DNA from: Acinetobacter sp. ANC 5054
Lineage (GTDB): Bacteria; Pseudomonadota; Gammaproteobacteria; Pseudomonadales; Moraxellaceae
NCBI RefSeq assembly: GCF_002135295.1
Contig: NZ_NEGG01000015.1
Span: 1-64,000 of the forward strand
Length of the DNA stretch: 64,000 bases
Direction: 5' to 3'
Shown here: positions 1-9,047 of the stretch, one piece after another
Position numbering within the stretch: position 1 is the stretch's first letter
Layout of the letters: the number at the start of each line of letters is the position of its first letter
Position numbers and translations under genes: made by a program
The notes under the pieces: generated by a model
Seen by the model: the letters and a program-made list of their open reading frames with translations, nothing else
Told to the model about the DNA's origin: nothing
The model's database searches: none

Positions 1-715
1 TACCCGTTTTAATGCCTTTACGTGCTGCATAGATTGCAGAGGTATTCCCTGCAGGGCCACCACCAATCACCAGTACATCAAAGGCATCTTTGGCATTTAA
101 CTTTTCAGCATCTTTTGCCGTAGAGTTAGTATCCAATTTGGCAATGATTTCTTCCAACGTCATACGACCTTGACCGATATGTTCGCCATCTTGGAACACC
201 ATGGGTACAGCCATGATTTTGCGTTCTTCAACTTCGTCTTGGAAGAATGCACCATCAATCATGGTTGCTGTCGTACCCGGATTGTTGATAGCGATCAGGT
301 TCAATGCTTGAACCACGTCAGGACAGTTATGGCAGCTTAATGATACGAACACATCAAAGTTAGATTGAATGCCTAAGCCTTTAATCGAAGCCAATACTTC
401 ATCAGACACTTTTGGTGCATAACCAGACGTTTGTAACAATGCCAAAATCAGTGATGTGAATTCGTGGCCCATAGGCAGACCTGCGAAGAATACACGTGGT
501 GCTTCACCCGCTTTTGCAATCCCGAAGCTTGGCGCACGGCTATTTGTACCGTCAAAGCGCGCTGTCACTAAGTTTGAAAGTGCAGCAACTTCAGTCACCA
601 ATTCTTTAATTTTGTCTGATTTATCCGTACCGTTCAAAGTTGCCACGATTTCAATCGGACCTTCAAGGCGTTCAAGAAGTGTTTTGAGTTGAGCTGAAGT
701 ATTTTGGTCTAACAT
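1..715 (-). CDS. ahpF: Alkyl hydroperoxide reductase subunit F (N-terminal part; runs off window)
   Basis: AhpF is the NADH- and FAD-dependent disulfide reductase that recycles the peroxidase AhpC. About 238 residues are visible, reading leftward from an ATG at 715 with a GGAG-type ribosome site just upstream. The first ~195 residues form the duplicated thioredoxin-fold domain with its redox CxxC (SCHNC). This is followed by the start of the pyridine-nucleotide-disulfide oxidoreductase domain, where the FAD-binding glycine motif VIGGGPAG is readable. The second CxxC lies outside the window. ahpC is not seen here. Family identity is firm; the downstream half cannot be judged. Confidence 0.95.
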   Translation of the reverse strand, partial: MLDQNTSAQLKTLLERLEGPIEIVATLNGTDKSDKIKELVTEVAALSNLVTARFDGTNSRAPSFGIAKAGEAPRVFFAGLPMGHEFTSLILALLQTSGYAPKVSDEVLASIKGLGIQSNFDVFVSLSCHNCPDVVQALNLIAINNPGTTATMIDGAFFQDEVEERKIMAVPMVFQDGEHIGQGRMTLEEIIAKLDTNSTAKDAEKLNAKDAFDVLVIGGGPAGNTSAIYAARKGIKTG

Positions 716-1245
716 TGCTAACGTCTCCAAAGGAGTAAATTTATTCGATGAGAGAATGATAGGACAAACCATCACATAGGTGAAACGGTTTGTTTTTATA
801 AAAACAATCGGTTTTACTAATCAATAATTAAAATATCTTTCTAAATCAGAAGAATACATAATCTTTCATTCAAATAATATAGTTTTCATTAAAAATAGTT
901 AAGCGAACCATGCCACATAAGTACTTATAAACATTAAATCCATAGTTTTTATTTCACATTTATAAGGCCGATTAAGCTCGGTATTTCAGCCAATATTCAT
1001 TCACTGAAATAGATAGAAAATGAAACTGGGCTTTAATCCCATCGCTGTATAGGAAGCCCAAATCACGGTTTAATTTTCAATGCTAAGAAAGAAAAGAAGG
1101 ATCTAGATTTTCTGAAGTCAATGCAAACAGAATGAATTTAAGCGAATCAAACTCAAAACGAAAAAGGCTTTTACTGCAAATAAATATCAGTAAAAGCCAT
1201 TTAGAATGAAATGAGAAAATTTTAGGATGTAAATCGTTGGCTAAA
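716..1245. other. Intergenic stretch upstream of ahpF
   Basis: There is no credible gene in these 530 bases. They hold the ahpF leader, an inverted repeat with arms ACAAACC (764-770) and GGTTTGT (787-793) that could be an operator or hairpin, a weak GGGCTT/AAGCCC pair (1028-1059), and the terminator of the neighbouring operon. No OxyR site was recognised with confidence. Confidence 0.5.
1166..1198 (-). terminator. Terminator of the TelA-like operon
   Basis: Perfect 11-base arms GGCTTTTACTG (1166-1176) and CAGTAAAAGCC (1188-1198). On the minus strand they are followed by a short T run, just beyond the stop of the membrane protein gene at 1246. Confidence 0.75.
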
Positions 1246-2172
1246 TTATGGATGCCCCATGCCTTGCTCTATGCGCACAATACGCGATTTGAATTGTTGA
1301 GCAAGCAGATATAACAACAAACTTAAAACCAAAGTTAAAGCAATCACAGCAATCAAAATCCAGCGAACAATCACCTCGATCACATTGGCCTGTTGAACTT
1401 GTTTTTCAACACTTTGCGCCATCGGTGTCATGGTTTTATCAAACAATTGATTTTGCATCGTCCATAGCTGTTCTGGTTTGAAACCATACTCACGAAATTC
1501 CACAGGATGATTTCGTTCAGTATTCATCAAACTTTGCACATACGGAATCGCTGTTGCACGATCTACAGGCTTATGCAGTAAAGCAGCTTGTGCATAGAGA
1601 TACGCTTTTACGGGTTCAGCAACATCTAAATCTTGTAATTCATTTGCCAAACGGCTGTCTTGGACATTTTGCTCATAGTGAACCAGCTTTTGGTAGGCTG
1701 CTTGATCATCATCTTTTAAATTGTATTGCAGATAAGTCAAACCAGACCAGAGCGCCATAAACGATAAAATCCAACCTACAAATTTCAGCACAAAGGATTG
1801 AAAGCGAATCCTAAAAAATTGAAATTTCTTCAGGAAGCCCACCAAAAAGAATGCGCCTATGAAAGACACGACTAATTTAAGAAATAACCAGCCGATGAAG
1901 GACAGAAAATTTACAAAATAATCAGTCTGTTGACCCAAGTGGTTCGACAACTCAGCTGCACTCACAGGAATATTCAACTGCTGCACCGTTGGACTCAACC
2001 CAAAAAAGCTATACACCAAATCTTGCTGAATGAATAAGGCTACAGCAGAAACAATCAGCACAGAAATGCTCACAAAGGACATGAGCATCAAATTGCGTTG
2101 CCGCTGTTTAATGGTTTTTAACCCAGATTCGATTTGTTGCGGTTTTAGCGCATATTCATCAATTGGAGGCAA
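1246..2172 (-). CDS. Membrane protein of unknown function in a TelA-like operon
   Basis: I do not recognise a named family. The 308-residue protein has four clear hydrophobic segments (about residues 28-48, 86-115, 127-147 and 268-292). A long polar region rich in Q, A and E (about 150-265) sits between the third and fourth and is probably extracytoplasmic. It is the last gene of a three-gene minus-strand operon behind two TelA-family proteins, with a 38-base gap to the gene above and a strong terminator below. By position it may be a membrane partner of the TelA-like proteins. Function is unknown. Confidence 0.75.
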   Translation of the reverse strand: MPPIDEYALKPQQIESGLKTIKQRQRNLMLMSFVSISVLIVSAVALFIQQDLVYSFFGLSPTVQQLNIPVSAAELSNHLGQQTDYFVNFLSFIGWLFLKLVVSFIGAFFLVGFLKKFQFFRIRFQSFVLKFVGWILSFMALWSGLTYLQYNLKDDDQAAYQKLVHYEQNVQDSRLANELQDLDVAEPVKAYLYAQAALLHKPVDRATAIPYVQSLMNTERNHPVEFREYGFKPEQLWTMQNQLFDKTMTPMAQSVEKQVQQANVIEVIVRWILIAVIALTLVLSLLLYLLAQQFKSRIVRIEQGMGHP

Positions 2173-2210
2173 ATATGTTCTCCTTTAGAAATAAACGCCT
2201 CCCTCATACA

Positions 2211-3338
2211 TTATGAAGAAGGATTGCTACTAGACTCGATCACCAAATGATTCAAATTATTTTGTAGAGCACGAATACGTGTCGTTGCTTCTTCACGTTT
2301 TTGCACACCTTCTTTCTGAATTTGGATGACATCATTAACAGTTTTAATGAGGGTATTTTGAACATGTTCAAGGGTTTCAATATCAATCACTGAACGTTGG
2401 TTGGCTTTCGCGGTATCCACAGAGTTTTGATGTAATAGATCTGCATTTCGCTTTAGTAACTCATTGGTCGCATCATCAATGCTATTGGCCAATTGCACAC
2501 TGTTCTTTTGTTCCTGCAATGAAATAGCCAAACTAATTTGATTTTTCCACGCGGGTAATGTGATGTTTTTAATCGCATAAAATTTATCAACCAACATCAA
2601 ATTGTTGGATTGAATAATGCGAATCATTGGCAAGGTTTGCATCGCAGACTGTTGTAAAATCTGTAAATCGCTAACGCGTTTCTCTAGATTATTAGCCAAA
2701 TGATTGAGGTCATAAACTTTCTGCGTGGTTGCCTGATCTTGCTCTTGCGCTGTTAAAGTTGCAATTTCCTGTTGAATGTCCTGCTCTTTGAGTTTACCCG
2801 CTGCAATATATACACCGAGCTGCTTATATTCATCCTGCACACCTTCGAACATTTTATCCAAGGTATTTACACGCGCTTTCAGGCCATTTTGTGAAGTCTC
2901 AATTTCTTTCACTAGGCTGTCAATTTGCTCTTTGGTACTATTAAAGTGCTGATCAAAACTTTGTTTCGCGCCTTTAAATTTACTCAATAAACTGCCAAAG
3001 AAACCTGAGCTTTTAGACTTGTTTAGAATACTATTGGTATTCAACTGCTGTGCAACTTGAACAACTTGATTCAGCTTTTGTCCAGTGGCATCTAGGTCTT
3101 TATTTTGCACCAAATTTAATAATTCATCGGTATAGGTCGAGGTTTTGGTCGCAATGTTTTTACCATACTCAGCGACGCTATTATGACTTAGATCGGCCAA
3201 TTCCTTACGTGCAGCAATCACTTCATTAAAGTCGGAAGCTTGTAAGCCAATTTCTTGCAAATTAAGCTGCTGAAACTTTTGTTCAGTCAATTCTGTCGTT
3301 GCTTCAATGGGTAAATTTTTGGCATCAAAATCGGTCAT
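2211..3338 (-). CDS. TelA-family (toxic anion resistance) protein
   Basis: A soluble, almost wholly helical protein of 375 residues without signal peptide or membrane segment. The long coiled-coil central region and the segment LVDKFYAIKNITLPAW (about residue 250) are typical of the TelA/KlaA family (PF05816), named for plasmid tellurite resistance but also linked to cell-envelope stress. Actual tellurite resistance cannot be inferred from sequence. It is co-oriented with a shorter relative (3355-4146; 16-base gap) and a four-helix membrane protein. Confidence 0.88.
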   Translation of the reverse strand: MTDFDAKNLPIEATTELTEQKFQQLNLQEIGLQASDFNEVIAARKELADLSHNSVAEYGKNIATKTSTYTDELLNLVQNKDLDATGQKLNQVVQVAQQLNTNSILNKSKSSGFFGSLLSKFKGAKQSFDQHFNSTKEQIDSLVKEIETSQNGLKARVNTLDKMFEGVQDEYKQLGVYIAAGKLKEQDIQQEIATLTAQEQDQATTQKVYDLNHLANNLEKRVSDLQILQQSAMQTLPMIRIIQSNNLMLVDKFYAIKNITLPAWKNQISLAISLQEQKNSVQLANSIDDATNELLKRNADLLHQNSVDTAKANQRSVIDIETLEHVQNTLIKTVNDVIQIQKEGVQKREEATTRIRALQNNLNHLVIESSSNPSS

Positions 3339-3354
3339 AACACACCTTATATTT

Positions 3355-4146
3355 CTAAGACTTAGAGGAGTTCTCTAATGATTTTTTTAAAGTTTTAATC
3401 AAATTTTCTCGACTATTATCCAGCTTTTCCAATGAACTTGTCGAGTTGCTTTGACGACTTTGTTTCACATGATATTGCCAAGCAGGTATCAGCACCTGCT
3501 GAGCTTCTTTAAAACGGTCCAATAAACTAAAAGACAACTGCTGTGACAGCTGCATTTGTGTAATTGCAATATCATTACTGGCTTGTAGCGTTTGTAATGT
3601 ATTGACCTTCTTCGATAATCGCTCTGCAAAGTTATCCAGTGGATGCTGATTCCGTACAAATTGCGGATATTCAACTAAAAACTCTTCCGCCGCTACAATA
3701 TAGCGTGCCATCTGCTCGCGTAAACCTTGCAGCTGATTAAAACGCGCTTGGGATTTTTGAATTTCTAATTGTAATTTTTGGCTTAAATGATTTGCTCTAT
3801 CCAATAGTCGATCAAGATTTTTATAATATTCAACCTGCCCTGAACCATATTCCAAATCAATACCCAGCCATTTTTGCAGCGCATTAAATTTACGCGCTTT
3901 TAGATATTTTTTGGATGCAGCTAAAGATTGAATTAACTGTTCAATGGTTTGACTCAACTGCTGCGTCAATTTAGGATCGACACCATCTAAAAGAACCGAC
4001 TGCGCCTGAATCAATTGATCTGCATAATGATTCAAACGATATTGATCGGTGAGTAAAGGCACAAGATCATTACGCTTAATTGAAAGCACGTCTGCACGAT
4101 CAACCGTAATATCTTTTAAAGGTACCAATACATCAATTTGCGACAT
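3355..4146 (-). CDS. Short TelA-like protein
   Basis: A 263-residue helical protein and first gene of the operon. By eye it resembles the TelA-family product encoded just downstream. It carries LLDRFKEAQQVLIPAW where TelA has LVDKFYAIKNITLPAW, and YIVAAEE where TelA has YIAAGKL, in the same order with similar spacing. It is therefore probably a shortened, diverged paralogue, though I cannot quantify identity. There is no signal peptide or membrane helix. The start ATG at 4146 is the first in frame. Confidence 0.7.
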   Translation of the reverse strand: MSQIDVLVPLKDITVDRADVLSIKRNDLVPLLTDQYRLNHYADQLIQAQSVLLDGVDPKLTQQLSQTIEQLIQSLAASKKYLKARKFNALQKWLGIDLEYGSGQVEYYKNLDRLLDRANHLSQKLQLEIQKSQARFNQLQGLREQMARYIVAAEEFLVEYPQFVRNQHPLDNFAERLSKKVNTLQTLQASNDIAITQMQLSQQLSFSLLDRFKEAQQVLIPAWQYHVKQSRQSNSTSSLEKLDNSRENLIKTLKKSLENSSKS

Positions 4147-4474
4147 AGCTGATTAAACTCAATAAAATCATTTTTATACTACAAGTTTTGCCATAAAAGT
4201 CTTGTAGTATTTTGCAAAAAATAAGCAATTTCATTCTGCTACGAATAAGTATCAAAAAGAATGCCCACTCACTTTGATCAATCAAAGCATAATCCATCAA
4301 AATGGGTTGCAGACAGTATGCTGATGCAACATGAGTAGAAACTTAAGATACAGCGTATATATGGTTGATTTTAACTAAACCACTGACTATGAAAAAAATA
4401 TGATAAAAAATAGCGTACATTCACTTCAGAATATTTTATGATCACCTCCAATAATGACAATTTTTGAGGGACGA
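4147..4474. other. Divergent promoter region
   Basis: About 330 bases between the divergent TelA-like operon and the UPF0114 gene. The stretch is very AT-rich and must hold both promoters. I see no strong operator, RNA or small gene. Confidence 0.4.
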
Positions 4475-4963
4475 ATGGAACGTTTTTTCCATAATACAAT
4501 GTATGCAGCGCGCTGGATTTTAGCACCTGTCTATTTTGGCTTATCTTTTGCGCTACTTTTATTGGCGATTAAATTTTTTCAAGAAGTCATTCATGTCCTT
4601 CCACATATTTTAGAATATTCAGAAGCAGACCTCATCTTAGTGATTCTGTCGCTCGTTGATATGACGATGGTCGGTGGATTAATCGTGATGGTGATGTTTT
4701 CAGGCTATGAAAATTTCGTTTCCCAGTTAAAAATTAATGAATCCTCCAATCGCCTAAATTGGTTGGGAACTATGGATGCAAATTCATTAAAACTTAAAGT
4801 TGCTGCGTCCATTGTCGCGATTTCTTCAATTCATTTACTACGTATATTCATGGATGCCAAGAACATTCCGAATGATAAAATCATGTGGTATATCATTATG
4901 CATCTGACTTTCGTGTTATCTGCATTTATGATGGGCTATTTAGATAAACTCAGTAAACATTAA
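4475..4963 (+). CDS. UPF0114 family inner-membrane protein (YqhA-like)
   Basis: About 162 residues with hydrophobic segments near residues 12-34, 45-70, 105-125 and 135-155, matching UPF0114/YqhA in length and layout. The conserved block around [14 protein letters not shown] is readable. An upstream in-frame ATG at 4454 adds seven residues, but GAGGGACGA directly precedes the ATG at 4475, which I prefer. The function of the family is not established. The gene stands alone and ends at a convergent terminator. Confidence 0.88.
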   Translation: MERFFHNTMYAARWILAPVYFGLSFALLLLAIKFFQEVIHVLPHILEYSEADLILVILSLVDMTMVGGLIVMVMFSGYENFVSQLKINESSNRLNWLGTMDANSLKLKVAASIVAISSIHLLRIFMDAKNIPNDKIMWYIIMHLTFVLSAFMMGYLDKLSKH

Positions 4964-4974
4964 AATACTGCATT

Positions 4975-4996
4975 AAGCCATCTTTCAAGATGGCTT
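4975..4996. terminator. Bidirectional terminator
   Basis: AAGCCATCTT and AAGATGGCTT pair around a two-base loop, followed by T residues. It lies between the convergent UPF0114 and Crp/Fnr genes. Confidence 0.75.
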
Positions 4997-5030
4997 TTGA
5001 TTTATGAACCTCTTCTCTATTTTCCTTTGA

Positions 5031-5762
5031 TTAATTCAGATCGCTCAACTGCTTTAAACCGTTTAAGTCCAGTATATAAATCTGACTATAATTCCACGCT
5101 ATAATCTGCGCTTGCACAAGTTGCTGTACGTGCTTATTAAGCGTTTGCCTTGATACGTTAAACAGTTCTGCAAACTCTTGCTGGCTTAATTTTAATGGTA
5201 TCTGCGCTTGCGAACCATATTGTTCATATAATCGAATTAAATGTCTGGCAATCCTTTGACTTAAACTCGCTGTACGCACATAACGGTTTTGTTCAAACAT
5301 CACATACATTCTACGACTTAATAATTGTATGACCTGCCATAACGCCTGTCGTTCACACTGTAACTCTTCTAAGTAGACTTGCCCTGATATGATTGCCACT
5401 TCCACAGGTGATGCAGCAAAATAATCATAATTCAGCGGTTGATTTTGCAGTAGTGCCACAAGGTTAAAGACCGATTGCGTGGAGATGAAATCATTGACGA
5501 TTAATTCACCATTAGTTTGTAACCAGCCGACTTGTAGCGTTCCGACTAACAAGACGTACAGATCCGGTATCACTTGCTGTTGCTTCAAAATATGTTGATG
5601 TGCATGGTAGCGACTAAATTGTGCATGGTGCATTAATCGTTGTAGTGCCTGCTCACTGAGCCCTTGAAAGGCATCCTCTTTCTGTAAGATCTGTAGCAGT
5701 TTTTGTTTGCTTGTATTTTTAATCTCGACCACGTTATTCAACAAAAAAAAGCCTAATATCAT
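5031..5762 (-). CDS. Crp/Fnr-family transcriptional regulator
   Basis: About 230-243 residues. The N-terminal cyclic-nucleotide-binding-like beta barrel runs over about residues 35-140, the dimer helix over 145-170, and the C-terminal winged HTH includes the recognition helix FNVSRQTLNKHVQQL. No FNR-type cysteine cluster is present. The start is doubtful. The only ATG (5762) lies inside the loop of the terminator hairpin for tauD, so its first six residues would be encoded by the hairpin and its T run. A TTG at 5741 or GTG at 5732 is an alternative, but none has a clear ribosome site. The adjacent dioxygenase may be its target. Confidence 0.85.
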   Translation of the reverse strand: MILGFFLLNNVVEIKNTSKQKLLQILQKEDAFQGLSEQALQRLMHHAQFSRYHAHQHILKQQQVIPDLYVLLVGTLQVGWLQTNGELIVNDFISTQSVFNLVALLQNQPLNYDYFAASPVEVAIISGQVYLEELQCERQALWQVIQLLSRRMYVMFEQNRYVRTASLSQRIARHLIRLYEQYGSQAQIPLKLSQQEFAELFNVSRQTLNKHVQQLVQAQIIAWNYSQIYILDLNGLKQLSDLN

Positions 5763-5775
5763 TAGGATATTAGGC
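5742..5775 (-). terminator. Terminator after the TauD-like gene, overlapping the regulator start
   Basis: Ten-base arms GCCTAATATC (5751-5760) and GATATTAGGC (5766-5775) with a five-base loop. On the minus strand they are followed by eight T residues. It stops transcription leaving 5855-6817 and covers the only ATG of the next gene. Confidence 0.8.
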
Positions 5776-5854
5776 TTGCTGATATAAAAGCTAAAACAAT
5801 ATTTTCAACTTTATTTATGCGCTTTTATGCTGACTTAAAATAAACATGTCGGCA

Positions 5855-6817
5855 TTATGAAGCTTTTTCATAAATACGACCTTCCTCTGAACGCAAGTTA
5901 GAAATATCTTGATTGATCACATTTTTCAGCACCGTACTAGGTTGACCATTTACATCGACGGGAATATCTCCTTCGATGGTGACACGTGTTGCTACACGTA
6001 GCTCATCACCATAGTCATTGATTGCACGGTGCTGTGTCGCACGGTTATCCCAAATTGCAACATCCCCAACTGCCCAGCGCCAGCGAACTACATTTTCCCA
6101 CTGGGTGATTTTCTCTTGAAATAATTCAAATAGACGACGTGACTGTGTTGGGCTATAGCCTGAGAAGCGTTTAAAGAAGTGCCCTAAAACCAATGTTTTT
6201 TCACCTGTTTCAGGGTGTACGCGTACCAAAGGATGCTCTGTTTCTATTTCAACTGCAGTACGAAATAAAGTTCGACCTTCTTCGTTATACTGCCCTTTGG
6301 GTTTCACATAGTCATAATTATTGCTATGCACAGCACGCAATTGCTCTGCCAATTTTTGTAGTTCAGGACTCAAATCTTGATAGGCTGCTGTGGTATTTGC
6401 CCAAACAGTATCTCCTCCCTTAGACGGTGCAACAACATTTCTTAAAATGGTCGCTTTGGGATAGTTCGGCAAAAAGGTAATGTCAGTATGCCATGAGTCA
6501 GCACAACCACCGCGAGAGTCAATCGATAAGGTATGTGCTGTACCATCTTTAAGTGGCACACTTGGATGATTCAGAGGATTACCTAAAAGGCGGGCAAATG
6601 CTTCTTGCTCTAAATCTGTAATATCTTGCTGTCCGCGTACAAACACCACTTTGTATTTTAATAATGCATGATTAAATTCGTGGATAATGTCTGGCGCTAA
6701 GTTTCCTGACAAGTGTATGCCTGAAACTTCTGCACCAATGCGACCTGTCACAGGTTTCACTTCAATATGTTGATATTCATAATCAGGGTTATAGCTGCTC
6801 GTTTGTTGTTGTGTCAT
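5855..6817 (-). CDS. TauD/TfdA-family Fe(II)/2-oxoglutarate dioxygenase
   Basis: A 320-residue non-haem iron dioxygenase. The iron triad is visible as the HxD of WHTDIT (H110, D112) and the distal His in TQHRA (H263), followed by the 2-oxoglutarate-binding arginine region RVATR. Relatives oxidise taurine, alkyl sulfates or chlorophenoxy acids to release sulfite, sulfate or alcohol. The substrate cannot be read from sequence, and no sulfonate ABC transporter is nearby, so I do not assign tauD. A perfect inverted repeat (6893-6907) upstream may be its operator. Confidence 0.9.
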   Translation of the reverse strand: MTQQQTSSYNPDYEYQHIEVKPVTGRIGAEVSGIHLSGNLAPDIIHEFNHALLKYKVVFVRGQQDITDLEQEAFARLLGNPLNHPSVPLKDGTAHTLSIDSRGGCADSWHTDITFLPNYPKATILRNVVAPSKGGDTVWANTTAAYQDLSPELQKLAEQLRAVHSNNYDYVKPKGQYNEEGRTLFRTAVEIETEHPLVRVHPETGEKTLVLGHFFKRFSGYSPTQSRRLFELFQEKITQWENVVRWRWAVGDVAIWDNRATQHRAINDYGDELRVATRVTIEGDIPVDVNGQPSTVLKNVINQDISNLRSEEGRIYEKAS

Positions 6818-6892
6818 GGGTATCTACCTTATATTTCAAATATTAAATGCAACGTATTCAGTTGTTGAAATACAGTGTGCCCATACAAGAGC

Positions 6893-6907
6893 TTTGACTC
6901 TGTCAAA
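6893..6907. promoter_or_regulatory. Candidate operator upstream of the TauD-like gene
   Basis: TTTGACTCTGTCAAA is a perfect six-base inverted repeat with a three-base centre, followed by another partial half-site (TTGACAG). The half-site resembles those of the Crp/Fnr superfamily (TTGA..), and a Crp/Fnr gene is the next gene downstream. Binding is inferred only. Confidence 0.35.
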
Positions 6908-6991
6908 TCATTGACAGTTTTTCATACTATAAATGCTAATGTTTTTCGCTTTTTTTCTTAGTGAGAAATCATCTATAGATTGCCAAAAAAA

Positions 6992-7018
6992 TAAAGCCAT
7001 CTTTTAAAGATGGCTTTA
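6992..7018 (-). terminator. Terminator of rnk
   Basis: TAAAGCCATCTTT pairs with AAAGATGGCTTTA; on the minus strand a T run follows. It lies just past the rnk stop codon. Confidence 0.75.
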
Positions 7019-7054
7019 TAACTCAATCATAAATAGCCGATGCGACTTACAGAA

Positions 7055-7459
7055 CTAGAGGTAATCCCCTTCACGCTCTGGTTGATAGAGAACTTTAATG
7101 ATTTTGACCTTCATGACATGACCATCTGGTTGTGGCCACTCTATTTCTTGACCTTCGGACAATCCCAATATTGCTGCACCAACAGGTGCCAATACATTGA
7201 CTTGTCCCTTATCACCACGAAAGTCGTGCGGATAAACCAAAGTAATTTCCGTAGCTTCTGTCGAAGGAGCAATCGTTATTAAAACCTTTGCATTCATGCT
7301 GACCACATTAGTAGGTACGTCTTGTGGTGCGACTACTTCAGCACGAGCAAGCTCATCCTCTAGGTGTTCCATTGTTGGCGTTAATTTTGATTGATGCTCC
7401 AACATGGTTTCTAAGCGATGGAGATCTTGTTCTGAAACAATAATACTCGGTTTATTCAT
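7055..7459 (-). CDS. rnk: Regulator of nucleoside diphosphate kinase (Rnk, GreA/GreB-like)
   Basis: The 134-residue protein matches Rnk in length. It has a short N-terminal coiled coil (about residues 8-45) and a C-terminal GreA/GreB-type FKBP-like domain (about 50-130) with the block APVGAAILGLSEGQEI. Rnk binds RNA polymerase near the secondary channel and was named for its effect on nucleoside diphosphate kinase. It lacks the long Gre coiled coil that stimulates transcript cleavage. An AAGGAA ribosome site precedes ATG 7459. It is transcribed alone downstream of glyA, with a terminator between them. Confidence 0.9.
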   Translation of the reverse strand: MNKPSIIVSEQDLHRLETMLEHQSKLTPTMEHLEDELARAEVVAPQDVPTNVVSMNAKVLITIAPSTEATEITLVYPHDFRGDKGQVNVLAPVGAAILGLSEGQEIEWPQPDGHVMKVKIIKVLYQPEREGDYL

Positions 7460-7585
7460 CTATCCAATTCCTTTTTGCTTATGCATCAAAACGCTAATGA
7501 TGGGAAGATCTTGTTGTTATCACTCATTCTTTTATATCAGAAATATAAAAAATTAGATAACGCCTTACTTTTATTCAGCAATAAA

Positions 7586-7609
7586 AAAAGCCCCCTTGAG
7601 GGGGCTTTT
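7586..7609 (-). terminator. Terminator of glyA
   Basis: AAAAGCCCCC and GGGGGCTTTT with a TTGA loop, followed by a T run on the minus strand, 12 bases past the glyA stop. Confidence 0.9.
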
Positions 7610-7620
7610 CTCAAGTTAGA

Positions 7621-8877
7621 TTATTTTGCGTAAACAGGGAATTTAGCGCAAACAACCTCTACTTTCGCTTTAACAGCTTCAATCACTGCTTCGTCGCCTT
7701 TAGAATCTAGGATATCAGCGATCCAACCAGCAAGGTCACGCACTTCAGCTTCGCCGAAACCACGAGTCGTTACTGCAGGAGTACCGATACGGATACCAGA
7801 AGTCACAAATGGTGAACGTGGATCGTTTGGTACAGAGTTTTTGTTCACAGTAATGTGCGCAGCACCCAACCATGCATCAGCTTCTTTACCAGTGATATCG
7901 CCTTGTTTGATTAAAGACAATAGGAACAAGTGGTTTTCAGTACCACCAGACACTACGTCATAACCACGAGCAATCAGAACTTCAGCCATTGCTTTAGCGT
8001 TCTTAACCACTTGTTGTTGGTAAGTTTTGTATTCAGGAGCCATTGCTTCTTTAAAGCAAATTGCTTTAGCAGCTACAGCGTGAACCAAAGGACCACCTTG
8101 GTTGCCTGGGAATACAGCTGATTGTAATTTTTTCTCAATTTCTTCGTTTGCTTTCGCAAGGATTAAACCTGAACGTGGACCACGAAGTGTTTTATGCGTA
8201 GTCGTTGTTGTTACGTCAGCAATTTGAACTGGGCTTGGGTAAACACCAGCTGCAACTAGACCAGCAACGTGTGCCATATCTACAAATAGGTAAGCGCCAA
8301 CTTTGTCCGCGATGTCACGGAAACGCTGCCAATCTACAACTTGGCTATAAGCAGAGAAACCAGCAACGATCATGCGTGGTTTGTGTTCTACAGCTAAACG
8401 TTCAACTTCTTCATAGTCGATTTCGCCAGTTTCTGGGTTCAAACCGTATTGAATTGCGTTGTAAGTTTTACCAGAGAAGCTCACTTTTGCACCGTGAGTC
8501 AAGTGACCACCGTGTGCCAAGCTCATGCCTAGTACTGTATCGCCCGGGTTAAGAAGCGCTAAGTAAACAGCAGAGTTTGCTTGTGAACCCGCATGTGGTT
8601 GAACGTTAGCGTAGTCTGCACCAAACAATTCTTTAGCACGGTCAATCGCCAATTGTTCAATAACGTCTACATATTCGCAGCCGCCGTAATAGCGTTTGCC
8701 TGGGTAGCCTTCCGCATATTTATTTGTAAGTTTTGATCCTTGCGCTTCCATTACTGCAGGTGAGCAGTAGTTTTCAGAAGCAATGAGTTCGATGTGCGCT
8801 TCTTGGCGGGCATCTTCTTGAGAAATTGCTTTCGCGATTTCTGGATCAAATTCAGCAATAGATGTGTTGGCAAACAT
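7621..8877 (-). CDS. glyA: Serine hydroxymethyltransferase
   Basis: This PLP enzyme interconverts serine and glycine with transfer of a one-carbon unit to tetrahydrofolate. At 418 residues it has the family's normal length. The PLP-lysine motif [13 protein letters not shown] is intact, as are the N-terminal SENYCS and [16 protein letters not shown] blocks. It is monocistronic, with a strong terminator after it. No glycine riboswitch is recognisable in the short leader. Confidence 0.98.
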   Translation of the reverse strand: MFANTSIAEFDPEIAKAISQEDARQEAHIELIASENYCSPAVMEAQGSKLTNKYAEGYPGKRYYGGCEYVDVIEQLAIDRAKELFGADYANVQPHAGSQANSAVYLALLNPGDTVLGMSLAHGGHLTHGAKVSFSGKTYNAIQYGLNPETGEIDYEEVERLAVEHKPRMIVAGFSAYSQVVDWQRFRDIADKVGAYLFVDMAHVAGLVAAGVYPSPVQIADVTTTTTHKTLRGPRSGLILAKANEEIEKKLQSAVFPGNQGGPLVHAVAAKAICFKEAMAPEYKTYQQQVVKNAKAMAEVLIARGYDVVSGGTENHLFLLSLIKQGDITGKEADAWLGAAHITVNKNSVPNDPRSPFVTSGIRIGTPAVTTRGFGEAEVRDLAGWIADILDSKGDEAVIEAVKAKVEVVCAKFPVYAK

Positions 8878-9047
8878 TAGCGAGGTCCTATGAAATTAGG
8901 GCTTTTAAGCCGTGCTAAGATTGGCGCGTATTATAACAGAAAGTTTGTGTTTTCCACAGTTTGATATTTATTTTATTACAAGCAATTATTATTCATATTT
9001 ACTGCTAATCTTTAGTGAGTAAATCAATAAATACAGGAATGGAGTTA

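Noticed and set aside
2211..3338. Claim of tellurite resistance
   Set aside because: The TelA name is historical; sequence and context give no direct support for tellurite as substrate.
5855..6817. Assignment as taurine dioxygenase (tauD)
   Set aside because: The catalytic residues fit the whole TauD/TfdA family; there is no sulfonate transporter nearby and the length exceeds TauD, so the substrate stays open.
8878..9047. Glycine riboswitch before glyA
   Set aside because: The leader is too short and lacks the conserved paired aptamer features; nothing supports it.
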